A stretch of 64,000 nt of DNA. Source: CATQHW01 sp965243545 (GTDB taxonomy: Bacteria > Spirochaetota > Spirochaetia > SZUA-6 > Bin103). The notes under the pieces are model-generated. The model had not been told where the DNA came from. It saw nothing but the letters and a program-made list of their open reading frames with translations, and did no database searches. The translations under genes were made by a program, and so were the position numbers. Location: positions 3,906,001-3,970,000 of the forward strand of contig OZ251573.1 of the NCBI GenBank assembly GCA_965243545.1. Direction: 5' to 3'. This document shows, piece after piece, positions 7,575 through 16,539 of the stretch. Each line of letters begins with the position of its first letter. The first letter of the stretch is position 1.

Positions 7575-9460
7575 CCGCGGTGCGAGCGGTCCTGGCCGCG
7601 GCTGCGCTGCTGATCGCCGGCGCTCCGGCAGTCAGCTCGCGGGTCTCCGAGTGGACGATCGACCCGCGCGCCGGTCTGGACGAAGGGGTGCTGATCAGCC
7701 GGCTGCGCACCGTGCTGGCCGAGACCGGCGACGCGCTGCCCGCTCAGCCGGCGCACGTCGGCGTGGACATAGCCGTCGCCGGCGGCGCCGAAGGCGTATT
7801 GGACCTGCTGATCACCACGACCGACCCGGAGACCGACCTGTCGGTCCGTTCCACGGTGCGCCCGCCGCCATCGGCCGCCGGTGAGGCGGTGGTGACGGCG
7901 CTGGCCGCCGACCTGCGCTACCTGCAGGCGGCGCGCGCCGGCTTTCCGCCGCCGCTCTACCTGCCGCCGGACATTACCGACGCGGTCGACGGGCGCCGGA
8001 TCACCGGCCTGATCCGCACCGTCGCGCAGGCGGCCGGCGGCGGAGACACGACGCCTGCGTCCGGCATGGAAATCCTCGACTTCCAGATCCTCGACTTCGC
8101 CGCGCATGACCGCGGCGTGAGCGTGCTGTTGACCGGCGGATCGGTCGAGCTGGGCCCCCGCTTCGAGCTGACCGCCGCCACCCCGGAATCGCTGCTGCCG
8201 GCGGCGCTCCCGCCGGACGGCGCCGCGCCGCACGAGATCGCGCGCACGCGCTGGACGCGCGACCTGCTGGCCGCCGACCTGGAACGGACCCGCATCCTGC
8301 GGCGCCGCATCGGCCACGCCGGCGCCGCCGCCATCGATCTGCCGGCCGGCGTCCGCCGGCTCGACGCGGTTCCCGGCGGCGGGCTGGCCGCCCTGACCCG
8401 CCGCGGACCGGTCTACGTCCGCCTGGCCGAAGGCGGCGCGGAGACGCACCCCGTACCGGCCGCCGCGCCCTTCATCACCGCCATGGCCGTCGATCATCAA
8501 CGCCGGCTGGCGCTGTACGACCCGTTCGACCGCCGGGTCGTGATCACCGGCCTGGACGGCCGCGAGATCGGCTCCGTCCGCCCGCAGGTCGACCCGCGGA
8601 TGCTCCCGTTTCCGCACGCGGTCGCCGCGCTGGCCGACGGATCGATCGTGCTGGGCGGCTCCGGCATCATCTGGGCGTTCGACCGGCGCGGACGCCCGCT
8701 GTGGCTGCAGTCGGCGCCGGGCGGCGGCCGGGATTCGCTGCCGGCCCAATTCACGCTGGAACCGGCGGCCGAGCAGGACGCGTTCTACGTGCTGGATGGC
8801 CCGCGCAACCGCATCCTGCGCTTCGGCGATTACCGAATCGGGAGCGCGGATGCCGCCGAGAGCGGAGAGCCCGGCGCCGGCCACGCCGCCCGGCGGCTTG
8901 CGGCGCTCGCGCTCGACCACGCGGTGGCGGCGCAGGAGTGGGGCGACGTGGCGCAGGCCCTGCAGCGGGCCGACCTGGCCGTGGCGCTCCACGAGCACGC
9001 GCTCGACCTGTTCCCGGACGACCGGGAGACGTGGTCGGGGCTCGACAACGCGGTCCGCGTCCGCAGCGGCGCCGAGTCGGTGTTGTTCCAGGAGCGGTTC
9101 CTGACGCTGGTCAGCCCGGACCGGCTGGTGTTTGCGGCTGACGACCCGCAGCCGGTCAGCATCGCGCTGCAGGTGGAGAATCCCGGCGTGGTGGCCCGCA
9201 CCGGCGTCAGCGTGCGCGCGGCCGGCCTCCGCGTGCCGATCGGCCGCATCGAGCCCGGCCAGCGGGTCGAGCGGCGGGTGTGGCTCCATCTGCCGGACGG
9301 CCTGCGGGACGCGCAGGAAGCGATCGACCTCGACCTCGGCGTGGTGCTCTCCGCCGACGAGCCGGGCGGCCCGCCGCGGCGCATGTTCGTGACGGTGCCG
9401 GTGCGGTTCCCCGCGCCGCCCTGGGAACCGGTACCCGCCGCGTCCGCGCCGCTCGGCTGA
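7571..9460 (+). CDS. Secreted propeller-like protein of unknown function
   Basis: The 629-residue protein starts with GTG overlapping the murE stop. Its first 21 residues form a signal peptide with a hydrophobic AAAALLIAGAPA core. Residues about 25-140 look like a FlgO/LpoB-type domain (LISRLRTVLAETGDALP). The middle (about 260-430) has NHL/propeller-style strands such as ITAMAVDHQRRLALYDPFDR and GSIVLGGSGIIWAFDRRGR. The C-terminus (about 520-620) looks like an immunoglobulin-like domain (VSIALQVENPGVVARTGVSV). I do not recognise a named family. Coupling to murE and predicted export suggest an envelope role. Confidence 0.6.
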   Translation: MTAVRAVLAAAALLIAGAPAVSSRVSEWTIDPRAGLDEGVLISRLRTVLAETGDALPAQPAHVGVDIAVAGGAEGVLDLLITTTDPETDLSVRSTVRPPPSAAGEAVVTALAADLRYLQAARAGFPPPLYLPPDITDAVDGRRITGLIRTVAQAAGGGDTTPASGMEILDFQILDFAAHDRGVSVLLTGGSVELGPRFELTAATPESLLPAALPPDGAAPHEIARTRWTRDLLAADLERTRILRRRIGHAGAAAIDLPAGVRRLDAVPGGGLAALTRRGPVYVRLAEGGAETHPVPAAAPFITAMAVDHQRRLALYDPFDRRVVITGLDGREIGSVRPQVDPRMLPFPHAVAALADGSIVLGGSGIIWAFDRRGRPLWLQSAPGGGRDSLPAQFTLEPAAEQDAFYVLDGPRNRILRFGDYRIGSADAAESGEPGAGHAARRLAALALDHAVAAQEWGDVAQALQRADLAVALHEHALDLFPDDRETWSGLDNAVRVRSGAESVLFQERFLTLVSPDRLVFAADDPQPVSIALQVENPGVVARTGVSVRAAGLRVPIGRIEPGQRVERRVWLHLPDGLRDAQEAIDLDLGVVLSADEPGGPPRRMFVTVPVRFPAPPWEPVPAASAPLG

Positions 9461-9495
9461 AATTCCGCGCGGCTGAACCCGGACCGCGTCCGGCC

Positions 9496-9529
9496 GCGCC
9501 TTCACCAACCCCGCGCCTTCACCAACCCC
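9496..9529. repeat. Two-copy 17-bp tandem repeat
   Basis: GCGCCTTCACCAACCCC occurs twice, perfectly and head to tail (9496-9512 and 9513-9529), directly upstream of the eno promoter. The second copy supplies the presumed -35 hexamer (TTCACC). Confidence 0.85.
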
Positions 9530-9546
9530 GCGCCGCGGGGTATCAT
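9518..9546 (+). promoter_or_regulatory. Probable eno promoter
   Basis: TTCACC (9518-9523), a 17-nt spacer and TATCAT (9541-9546) precede the eno ATG by only 9 nt. The -35 box lies inside the tandem repeat, so repeat copy number could affect promoter context. Confidence 0.55.
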
Positions 9547-9555
9547 GGGCTTGGT

Positions 9556-10842
9556 ATGGCGGCGATTGAGGTCGTGCTGGCGCGCGAAATCCTGGACTCG
9601 CGGGGAAATCCGACCATAGAGGTCGAGGTCGAGCTGGAAGGCGGCTCGAGCGGACGCGCCGCGGTGCCGTCCGGCGCATCGACCGGCGCGCACGAAGCGG
9701 TCGAGCTGCGCGACGGCGGCAGCCGGTACGGCGGCAAGGGCGTGCTCAAGGCGGTCCAGAACGTCAACAGCCGCATCGCCCCCAACATCGTCGGCTGGGA
9801 CCCGGTCAACCAGATGGCGATCGACCGCGAGATGATCGACCTGGACGGGACGGCGAACAAGCGCGTACTGGGAGCCAACGCGATTCTGGGAGTCTCCATG
9901 GCGGTGGCGCGCGCCGCCGCCGCCGACCTGGACCTGCCGTTGTACCGCTATCTGGGCACGTTCCACTCGTCGCTGATGCCGGTGCCGATGGCCAACGTCA
10001 TCAACGGCGGGGCGCACGCCGACAACAGCCTGGAGTTCCAGGAGTTCATGATCGTGCCGGTCGGCGCGCCCAACATGCGCGAGGCGGTGCGCATGGGCGC
10101 CGAGGTCTTCTACGCGCTCAAACGGGTGCTCGGCGACCGGGGATTGTCGACCGCGGTCGGCGACGAAGGCGGCTTCGCGCCGGATCTCCCGTCCGACGAG
10201 GCGGCGCTCGGCCTGATCATGGAGAGCATTGAGGCGGTCGGGCTGGAGCCGGGCAGCGACGTCGCCATCGCGCTCGATCCGGCGGCCACGGAGCTGTACG
10301 ACCCGGAGACCGGCCGGTACACCTTCCGCAAGACCGGCGGCGCCGCGCTCACTTCCGAACAGATGGCGCGGTTCTGGGCGGACTGGGCGGAGCGGTATCC
10401 GATCATCTCGATCGAAGACGGCATGGCCGAAGACGATTGGGAGGGATGGCGGATGCTCACCGAAGCGTTGGGCCAGCGCGTGCAGCTGGTGGGCGACGAC
10501 CTGTTCGTCACCAGCACCGAACGGCTGGCGCGAGGCATCGATGAACAGGTCGCCAACTCGATCCTGGTCAAGGTGAACCAGATCGGCACGCTCACCGAGA
10601 CCTGGGAAGCGGTCGACATGGCGCGCCGCGCCGGCATGACCGCGGTGGTGTCGCACCGGTCGGGCGAGACCGAGGACGCCTTCATCGCCGATCTCTCCGT
10701 GGCGCTGGCGACCGGCCAGATCAAGACCGGGTCGTTTTCCCGCTCCGACCGGCTTGCCAAGTACAACCAGCTCATGCGCATCGAGGACGAGCTCGGCGAA
10801 CACGCGATCTACCCGGGCGGCTCCGCCTTCGAGGGCGTCTGA
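9556..10842 (+). CDS. eno: Enolase
   Basis: Enolase interconverts 2-phosphoglycerate and phosphoenolpyruvate. The 428-residue length is normal. Clear motifs are REILDSRGNPT near the N-terminus, PSGASTGAHEAVELRDGG, GANAILGVSMAVARAAA, INGGAHADN and the signature SILVKVNQIGTLTETWEA with the catalytic Lys. A second copy of the SHRSGETEDAFIADL segment region completes the active site. The ATG at 9556 sits 9 nt after a TATCAT box and has no Shine-Dalgarno, so the mRNA is nearly leaderless. It converges on recX with only 15 bp between the stop codons. Confidence 0.97.
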   Translation: MAAIEVVLAREILDSRGNPTIEVEVELEGGSSGRAAVPSGASTGAHEAVELRDGGSRYGGKGVLKAVQNVNSRIAPNIVGWDPVNQMAIDREMIDLDGTANKRVLGANAILGVSMAVARAAAADLDLPLYRYLGTFHSSLMPVPMANVINGGAHADNSLEFQEFMIVPVGAPNMREAVRMGAEVFYALKRVLGDRGLSTAVGDEGGFAPDLPSDEAALGLIMESIEAVGLEPGSDVAIALDPAATELYDPETGRYTFRKTGGAALTSEQMARFWADWAERYPIISIEDGMAEDDWEGWRMLTEALGQRVQLVGDDLFVTSTERLARGIDEQVANSILVKVNQIGTLTETWEAVDMARRAGMTAVVSHRSGETEDAFIADLSVALATGQIKTGSFSRSDRLAKYNQLMRIEDELGEHAIYPGGSAFEGV

Positions 10843-10855
10843 GCCGGCGCTTGAC

Positions 10856-10879
10856 CGTTACGGGTCGACCGCCGTAACG
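10856..10879. terminator. Hairpin between convergent eno and recX
   Basis: CGTTACGG (10856-10863) pairs with CCGTAACG (10872-10879) around GTCGACCG. It overlaps the recX stop codon and lies 14 nt past eno, a plausible bidirectional terminator without a strong T tract. Confidence 0.4.
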
Positions 10880-11310
10880 CGCCGCACCGCTCCTTCCGGA
10901 AACCCGCGCGCCAGCAGCCGGCGGGCCACGGCGAGACGGTCGTGGCCGGCGGCCCGTAGCGCTTCGGCGCTGGAACGGAGCAACGCCCGTTCCGCCGCGT
11001 CCGGCAGCTCTTCGGACACCACCGTTTCCGCCAGCGGGCCCGGCACGCCGCGCGTCACCAATTCGGCCACCAGACGGCGGCGGCCCTCGGCCTTGCGCCC
11101 GGTGCGGGCGGTCACCCAGGCGCGGGCGTAGCGCTCGTCGTCGAGGAGCCCGGCGGCGGTCAACGCGTCGATCACCGCGTCCGCATCGCCCGTGCCGTGC
11201 CCGCGGCCATGCAGTTTCCGCCGCAGCTCGGCGACCGAGTGGTCGCGGCGGGCGATGAGCGCCTTGGCGGTCCGCAACGCGGCCGCGGCGCTTCCGGTCA
11301 GCTCCGCCAC
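10858..11310 (-). CDS. recX: RecX-like regulatory protein
   Basis: The 150-residue protein matches RecX, a RecA filament inhibitor. It has three helical repeats, with ALIARRDHSVAELRRKLHGRG near residue 17, AGLLDDERYARAWVTAR near 53 and a final ARRLLARGFPEGAVRRV. recX is usually near recA, which is not in this window. It lies 51 bp downstream of rpsI on the same strand and may be read through from the ribosomal protein transcript. Confidence 0.8.
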   Translation of the reverse strand: MAELTGSAAAALRTAKALIARRDHSVAELRRKLHGRGHGTGDADAVIDALTAAGLLDDERYARAWVTARTGRKAEGRRRLVAELVTRGVPGPLAETVVSEELPDAAERALLRSSAEALRAAGHDRLAVARRLLARGFPEGAVRRVTAVDP

Positions 11311-11361
11311 CGACCGCCTGCGGCCCGCTCGCTCAATGCCGCGGCCGGCGCGCCCGTTGCG

Positions 11362-11811
11362 TTACCGCTTGGAGAACTGGAAGCGCTTGCGCGCCTTGGG
11401 ACGGCCATACTTCTTGCGCTCCACCATGCGGCGGTCGCGCGTCAGGAAGCCGTTGGCGCGCAGGCTCTCATGGTTGGCGTCGTCGTAGGCGTCGAGCGCC
11501 CGCGCCAAGCCGTGCCGGCTGGCGTCCGCCTGACCGGCCGGTCCGCCGCCGGAGACGTTGATGAGGATGCTGAGCTTGCCCAGGTTGTCCGTGACGTCGA
11601 GCGGCGACGTGACCCGGTGCACCAGCTCCTCGGAATTGAAGTAGTCGGCCAGCGGCTTGCCGTTGACCGTGATCTGGCCGGCCGCCGCCCGGTGCAGGTC
11701 GGTCTCTCCGGCGCCGGCGCCGGATACGGGCGGGCGCAGGAACACGCGGGCGACCGCGGTCTTGCGGCGCCCGGTGCCGAGGGCCAAGTTGATGCTGTCG
11801 GTTTCTGCCAT
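11362..11811 (-). CDS. rpsI: 30S ribosomal protein S9
   Basis: The 149-residue protein has the S9 hallmarks GTGRRKTAVARVFLRP at the N-terminus, ITVNGKPLADYF in the middle and the C-terminal GFLTRDRRMVERKKYGRPKA followed by the short basic tail ending in FSKR. A 13-residue Gly/Ala insertion (SGAGAGETDLHRA) follows VFLRPPV and is longer than in E. coli. The ATG at 11811 overlaps the rplM stop, the standard rplM-rpsI arrangement. Confidence 0.96.
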   Translation of the reverse strand: MAETDSINLALGTGRRKTAVARVFLRPPVSGAGAGETDLHRAAAGQITVNGKPLADYFNSEELVHRVTSPLDVTDNLGKLSILINVSGGGPAGQADASRHGLARALDAYDDANHESLRANGFLTRDRRMVERKKYGRPKARKRFQFSKR

Positions 11812-12248
11812 CAGTTGCGGTCCAGTTCGAGTGGTTGAGGATGTTGACCCCGGTGCGGGTGTTCGGCGCCCGGGTAGACGCGCACGTTGCGGAACAGCTC
11901 GCGGCCCAGCGCGCCTTTGGGGAGCATGCCGCGTATGGCGCGCTCCACCGGAAAGACCGGCTTGCGGGCGATCACGTGCTCGAACGATTCGCTCCGCAAC
12001 GCGCCCGGGTACCCAGAGTGGCGATAGTACCGCTTGCCGGTCCGCTTGTTGCCGGACACGGCGACCTTGGCCGCGTTGATCACCACGACCCGGTCCCCCA
12101 AGTCCTGGTGCGGCGCGAACCAGGGCCGGTGCTTGCCGCGCAGCACGCTGGCCACCCGCGCCGCCAGCCGGCCGAGCGGAGCGCCGTCGGCGTCGGCTAT
12201 GTACCACCGCCGCTCCACGTCGCTACGGCGCACGAAAACCGTCTTCAT
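11811..12248 (-). CDS. rplM: 50S ribosomal protein L13
   Basis: The 145-residue protein contains RRWYIADADGAPLGRLA, HQDLGDRVVVINAAKVAVSG, KRYYRHSGYPG and AIRGMLPKGALGRELFRNVR, the standard landmarks of L13. Its C-terminal tail, rich in His and Pro, is a little unusual. It is the first gene of the rplM-rpsI pair. Upstream on the same strand, 36 bp away, is a small membrane protein gene, so the promoter at 12577-12605 may serve all three. Confidence 0.96.
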   Translation of the reverse strand: MKTVFVRRSDVERRWYIADADGAPLGRLAARVASVLRGKHRPWFAPHQDLGDRVVVINAAKVAVSGNKRTGKRYYRHSGYPGALRSESFEHVIARKPVFPVERAIRGMLPKGALGRELFRNVRVYPGAEHPHRGQHPQPLELDRN

Positions 12249-12284
12249 CTGCTCACCCGCATTCGTCGCCGGTCACCCATCGCC

Positions 12285-12548
12285 CTACGCGGACGACCCG
12301 CCGCCGGCCCCGGCGCCGCCGGCTTCCGCCGCCTTCGCCTCACGCTCTTCCTTCCTGGCTTCCATCTTGTCCTTGATGTCGGCAAACCCCACGAACAGCC
12401 CGATCAGACCGATCAGCAGGGCCGCGACCGGGACGCCCCCCTTCAGGAAGGCCATGACGTCCGGCCACCACTGCATCGACCACGGGACCGGCAGTACGGA
12501 GTAGACCGCGAACAGGAGAAGCACCAAACCCACCAACAATGCAATCAT
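12285..12548 (-). CDS. Small two-TM membrane protein
   Basis: The 87-residue protein has two hydrophobic helices (about residues 2-18 and 35-56, with MIALLVGLVLLLFAVYSVLP and GVPVAALLIGLIGLFVGF). A charged helix (DKMEARKEEREAKAAEA) and a Gly/Ala tail follow. I chose the ATG at 12548 because GAGGCGACG lies at ribosome-site distance; an in-frame extension to 12605 would cross the promoter. Similar small proteins precede ribosomal genes in Treponema-like genomes, but I cannot name a function. Confidence 0.65.
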   Translation of the reverse strand: MIALLVGLVLLLFAVYSVLPVPWSMQWWPDVMAFLKGGVPVAALLIGLIGLFVGFADIKDKMEARKEEREAKAAEAGGAGAGGGSSA

Positions 12549-12563
12549 CGTCGCCTCACGCGC

Positions 12564-12605
12564 TGAGAGTCTCTCAAGAATAACGCCTTGCGGCGCGTTG
12601 AGCAA
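12564..12605 (-). promoter_or_regulatory. Promoter with abutting palindrome
   Basis: On the minus strand TTGCTC (12600-12605), a 17-nt spacer and TATTCT (12577-12582) form a promoter. Immediately downstream lies the 13-bp palindrome TGAGAGTCTCTCA (12564-12576), exactly where the RNA would start. It could be an operator or a 5' hairpin. Confidence 0.55.
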
Positions 12606-12636
12606 CCGTCGGCGCGCGGCGCCCGGTGAACGGGCG

Positions 12637-13476
12637 TCATCCGGCGAACAGGCGCATCAGCGCCGCCGCCTCGCCGGCGGAGACCTCATCGGGCAGGATG
12701 CTCGGTCCCGGATGGAACGGGGAGAGCACCGCTCCCGCCTGCAGGAACCGGTCGAACAGGCCGTCGTAGGCGGCCGCAGCGCACCGCGCCGCCACGTACG
12801 GGCCGCGCCGTTCCCATCCGGCGCATCCGTGCGGATCGGGCCACGCCTGCGCCGCCCAGGCGGCCGCGCCGTAGCGCGGCAACCGGTCCAGGCCGGCCAA
12901 CGCCGCGGCCAGCAGCGCCGCCGGCAGCGGCGTCAGCGTCAGCGCCGCCCGCGCCTCCGGCAGCGCCGGCGCGGCGTCCGGCCGCAGACAGACCGGCGCC
13001 GGCGCCGGGCCGAGCGTGAACGGCAGGACCGGCGCCACGGCGCGCCACCGTTCCGGCAGCGGCGCAGGACCGGCGGCCGGACGCCAGAGCCCGGCCCGGC
13101 GCGCGTCGGCCGGACCGGCGTCGAGCGCCGGATCGAAGAGCGCCTCCCCGCCGAGCCCGGCGGCGTCCAGCACCGCGCGCGCCTCGGCGCCGCAGGCCGC
13201 CAGGATCGGCTCGAACCCCGGAACCAGCCGCCGCAGCCGGCCGAGCAACCGGCGCTCGTACACCGACGGCAGACCGGCGTGCGGCGCGCTCGACAGGACG
13301 CCCTTGATCCGCGCCACCGCCCCGCCGGGCCGATGGCCGAGCAAGGCGCGCCCGCCGGCCTGCCACAGGTCGAGGTAGCGCCGGCCGCGGTGGTCGTACA
13401 ACCGGTAGCCGCGCGCCCGGCGGATCGGCCCGAGCCGATCGAGCCGCGCGCGGGCTGACGGATCGGCGCCGGTCAC
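12637..13476 (-). CDS. Aminotransferase-like protein lacking a visible catalytic core
   Basis: The 279-residue protein starts with GTG overlapping the pcrA stop. Residues about 20-50 (YRLYDHRGRRYLDLWQAGG) look like the N-terminal segment of class III PLP aminotransferases. The expected PLP-lysine region and the long large domain are absent, and the rest is Ala/Pro/Leu-rich. It may be a degenerate aminotransferase kept for another purpose, or a lineage-specific protein with a chance resemblance. The close coupling to pcrA suggests co-expression only. Confidence 0.55.
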   Translation of the reverse strand: MTGADPSARARLDRLGPIRRARGYRLYDHRGRRYLDLWQAGGRALLGHRPGGAVARIKGVLSSAPHAGLPSVYERRLLGRLRRLVPGFEPILAACGAEARAVLDAAGLGGEALFDPALDAGPADARRAGLWRPAAGPAPLPERWRAVAPVLPFTLGPAPAPVCLRPDAAPALPEARAALTLTPLPAALLAAALAGLDRLPRYGAAAWAAQAWPDPHGCAGWERRGPYVAARCAAAAYDGLFDRFLQAGAVLSPFHPGPSILPDEVSAGEAAALMRLFAG

Positions 13477-15716
13477 GCGCGTATCCGCTCCAGGGCGGAG
13501 TAGCGCAGGGCGAACGACGCCTCGTGCCCGGTGGCGAAGCGGACCGTCACGAACCAGACGCCGGCGTTGTTCCAGCGGCGGGCGACCACCCCGCTGCCGT
13601 AGTCGTCGTGATACACCTCGGCCCCGGCGGGGAAGTCGCCAGCCTGATCGCCGGGCCCCGGCGCTTGGTCGCCGGCCAGCAGCCGGTCGGGAACATCGGC
13701 CACGAACCGGCTCATCCGCTGGTCGCGCCGCTGCCCGAACACGGTGCGGCGGGCGCACCACATCAGGTGCAGCCGGCTCCTGGCGCGCGTCACGGCGACG
13801 TAGAACAGGCGGCGCTCCTCCTCCAGATCGCGCTGCGCCTGGTCGGCGCCGTCGCGGTCCGCCGGCAGGAGCGGGAACACCCCGTCCTCCATCCCCGTGA
13901 CCACCACCCGCTCGAACTCCAATCCCTTGGTGTTGTGCGCGGTGATCAGCGTCACCGGGCGGATCGCCCAGCGCTGCTCCCGGTCCCGTTCGCGGCCGGC
14001 GTCATGCAGCCCGGCCGCTTCCAGAAAACGCTGCAGCTCCGCGCGGCCGGCGGCGAACGACTCGGCGCTTGCCGCCAGCTGCTCCAGGTTGCGCATCCGG
14101 CTGCCGCCGGACACCGCGTCGAGCCGCCCGTAGTGGGCGGCCAGCCCGGAGCGCTCCACCGCGGCGGTGACTAGCGACGCCACCGGGGCGTGCTCGGCCA
14201 TCTCGCGCAGCTCGTCGTGCAGCTCCAGAAAGGCGCCGATCCCGGCGCGGGCGCGCGCCGGCAGCGATCCGCGCACCGCGCGCGCCCGGTCGATGGCGGT
14301 GGCGGTTGCGGCGGACGGACCGGCGTCGAACAGCGTGCCGCTGGCGGCGTCAGCCGCCGGGACCGGCTCCGCCGCCAGAATGCGCTGCACCGTCTTTGGG
14401 CCGACCGCACGCCGCGGCGTGGCGAGCGCCCGCCGCAACGCCACGGCGTCGGCCGGGTTGACCGTCAGGGTGAGGTAGGCGAGGGCGTCCTTCACCTCCT
14501 GCCGCTCGAAAAAGCCGATCGCCCCGACCAGCCGGTACGGTATGCGGAGCCGCCGGAACGCGGTCTCGAACGGCTGCGACTGGAAGTTCATCCGGTACAG
14601 GATCGCGGTCTCCAGATCGGGCTCCCGGTCGACCAGCTCGCAGCAGAGGCGCACCTCCGCCTCCTGGTCCGGCAGCTCGTGCAGCCGGGGCGCCGGTCCG
14701 GCCGCGTTCTCCGTCCACAGCGTCTTGCCCAGGCGGTCGCGGTTGCCTTCCACCACGCTCTGCGCCACCGCCAGGATCTGCGGGGTGGACCGGTAGTTCT
14801 GTTCCAGGCGCACGATCTCCGCGCCGGCGAAGTGGTCCGGGAACGACAGGAACGCGCTGACGTCGGCGCCCCTGAACCCGTAGATCGACTGGTCGTCGTC
14901 GCCGACCGCGCACACGTAGGCGCCGCCGCCGGCCAGCAGGCGCAGCAGCTGCACCTGCGCCCGGTTGGCGTCCTGATACTCGTCGACCAGCAGCGTGCGG
15001 AAGCGGGCGGCGATCCCGGCGCCCGCTTCGCCGGACAGCAGGTCGATGGCGCGCAGGATCAAGTCGCCGAAGTCCATGGCGTTGCTGCGCTGCAGATGCT
15101 CCTGATACGCGGCGTACAGGTCGGCCAGCGGCACCCCCGCCGGCGCGTCGAGCCGGTCCAGATCGTCGCGCGGGCGCAGGCCGTGATCCTTGGCGCGGGC
15201 GATCAGTTCACCCACCGCCTTGAGCTCGTCGGCCGGCCAGCCGCCGCCGGCCGCGTCACGCAGCACCGACAGCGAGTCGGCGCCGTCCAGAATGGAGAAG
15301 CCGGAATCGATACCGGCGCGCGCTCCGTAGCGGCGCAGCAGCCAGTTGCAGAACGAATGGAACGTTCGGATGTTCGCGCCGGCGGCGGCCGGAAGCATGG
15401 CCGTGGCCCGCTCGCGCATCTCGTCGGCCGCCTTGTTGGTAAAGGTGACCGCCAGCATGGCGCGCGGCGGGACGCCGCGCCGCTCGGCCAAGTAGGCGAT
15501 CTTGGTGGTGATCGCCCGCGTCTTGCCGGAGCCGGCGCCCGCCAGGATGAGCAGCGGCCGGCCCCAGTGCTCCACGGCGCGCCGTTGCGGCTCATTCAGC
15601 ACCGCCAAGTGGCGTTCGAGCGCATCGCCGCCGGCCGGCTGCGGTCGGAGCAACTCAGGTTCGGCCGGCGCGGGTTCGAGCGGCGGCAGCCGGCCGGCCC
15701 CGGAGGTCGCAGGCAA
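13473..15716 (-). CDS. pcrA: UvrD/PcrA-family DNA helicase
   Basis: The 747-residue SF1A helicase unwinds DNA in repair and replication. Motifs run in order: Q-motif LNEPQRRAVEH, Walker A LAGAGSGKTR, motif Ib TFHSFCNWLLRRYG, Walker B LLVDEYQDANRAQ, motif III VGDDDQSIYGFRGAD, motif IV LEQNYRSTPQIL, motif V ITAHNTKGLEFERVVV and motif VI EERRLFYVAVTRARSRL. The C-terminal Tudor-like tail (YHDDYGSGVVARRW) is typical of PcrA. The start is TTG at 15716, just downstream of the rodZ-like stop, with an N-terminal Pro-rich stretch of about 35 residues. It is the second-last gene of a five-gene minus-strand cluster. Confidence 0.93.
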   Translation of the reverse strand: MPATSGAGRLPPLEPAPAEPELLRPQPAGGDALERHLAVLNEPQRRAVEHWGRPLLILAGAGSGKTRAITTKIAYLAERRGVPPRAMLAVTFTNKAADEMRERATAMLPAAAGANIRTFHSFCNWLLRRYGARAGIDSGFSILDGADSLSVLRDAAGGGWPADELKAVGELIARAKDHGLRPRDDLDRLDAPAGVPLADLYAAYQEHLQRSNAMDFGDLILRAIDLLSGEAGAGIAARFRTLLVDEYQDANRAQVQLLRLLAGGGAYVCAVGDDDQSIYGFRGADVSAFLSFPDHFAGAEIVRLEQNYRSTPQILAVAQSVVEGNRDRLGKTLWTENAAGPAPRLHELPDQEAEVRLCCELVDREPDLETAILYRMNFQSQPFETAFRRLRIPYRLVGAIGFFERQEVKDALAYLTLTVNPADAVALRRALATPRRAVGPKTVQRILAAEPVPAADAASGTLFDAGPSAATATAIDRARAVRGSLPARARAGIGAFLELHDELREMAEHAPVASLVTAAVERSGLAAHYGRLDAVSGGSRMRNLEQLAASAESFAAGRAELQRFLEAAGLHDAGRERDREQRWAIRPVTLITAHNTKGLEFERVVVTGMEDGVFPLLPADRDGADQAQRDLEEERRLFYVAVTRARSRLHLMWCARRTVFGQRRDQRMSRFVADVPDRLLAGDQAPGPGDQAGDFPAGAEVYHDDYGSGVVARRWNNAGVWFVTVRFATGHEASFALRYSALERIRA

Positions 15717-15724
15717 CGCGGCCG

Positions 15725-16534
15725 TCAGCCGCTGACGCGGCCGTCGCCGGCCGGAGCGGGAGCTGGCGCCGCCGGGGCCGGCTCCGGCGGCGGCTCGCCG
15801 GCCGCGCCGCGCTGCAGCGTCAGGTTGACGCGGACCGGATCGCCGCTTCGGTCGACGCTGTTGAACAGCATCCGCAGGTCGGTCCGGGAGTCGCCGTCCA
15901 GGTCGAGCAGCCGCTCGCCGCCGACGGCGAGCGGCTGCTCGTTGTCACCGTACCGGATGACCAGACCGTCGTCGTACCGGGCCAGCAGTACGTCGAAGAA
16001 ACGATCGCCGATCGGCACCCGCACCACGGCGCCGACCTGCAGCACGCGGATCACCGTCTCCCCGGTCATCACGAACGGCGCCGGCGGGGCGGCGGCCGGC
16101 GCCTCTACCGGGCGCTCGGCGGCGGCGGGCGCGATCACCCAGCGCACCAGGGCGCCGATCCCGGCCGCCAGCACCAGGGCCGCCAGCGCCAGCGCCGCCA
16201 GCGGCGTCCGGCTGCGAACCGGCGGCGCCTCGGCGCCGGCGCTCGCCGTCCGCTGCGAACGGTAGTGATCGATGAGCGGCTCGGGGTCGAGATCGAGGTA
16301 GTCGGCGTAGCTGCGAATGAAGCCGGTGACGTACGCCTGTCCCGGCAGGTCGGCGTAGTCGCCGGCCTCCAGAGCTTCCAGGAACCGCTTGCTGATGTGA
16401 ATGTCGCGCGTCACCTGCTCCAGGGAGATGCCGCGCACGGTGCGGGACGCGCGGAGGGCGGCGTGCTCCGCCGCGCCGCGCCCCTCCGGCACGCCGTTAC
16501 CGTCCGCCGGCGATCCCCGGCCGTCCCGGATCAT
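15725..16534 (-). CDS. RodZ-like HTH membrane protein
   Basis: The 269-residue protein carries an N-terminal helix-turn-helix (GISLEQVTRDIHISKRFLEA) with the RodZ-typical continuation LPGQAYVTGFIRSYADYLDL. A membrane helix follows near residues 108-130 (LAALALAALVLAAGIGALV), then a periplasmic beta domain. RodZ links MreB to the cell-wall elongation machinery. No mreB is nearby, and spirochaete homologues differ in the periplasmic part. The gene sits between pcrA and the LolA-like gene, 5 bp from the latter. Confidence 0.8.
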   Translation of the reverse strand: MIRDGRGSPADGNGVPEGRGAAEHAALRASRTVRGISLEQVTRDIHISKRFLEALEAGDYADLPGQAYVTGFIRSYADYLDLDPEPLIDHYRSQRTASAGAEAPPVRSRTPLAALALAALVLAAGIGALVRWVIAPAAAERPVEAPAAAPPAPFVMTGETVIRVLQVGAVVRVPIGDRFFDVLLARYDDGLVIRYGDNEQPLAVGGERLLDLDGDSRTDLRMLFNSVDRSGDPVRVNLTLQRGAAGEPPPEPAPAAPAPAPAGDGRVSG

Positions 16535-16539
16535 CGGGC

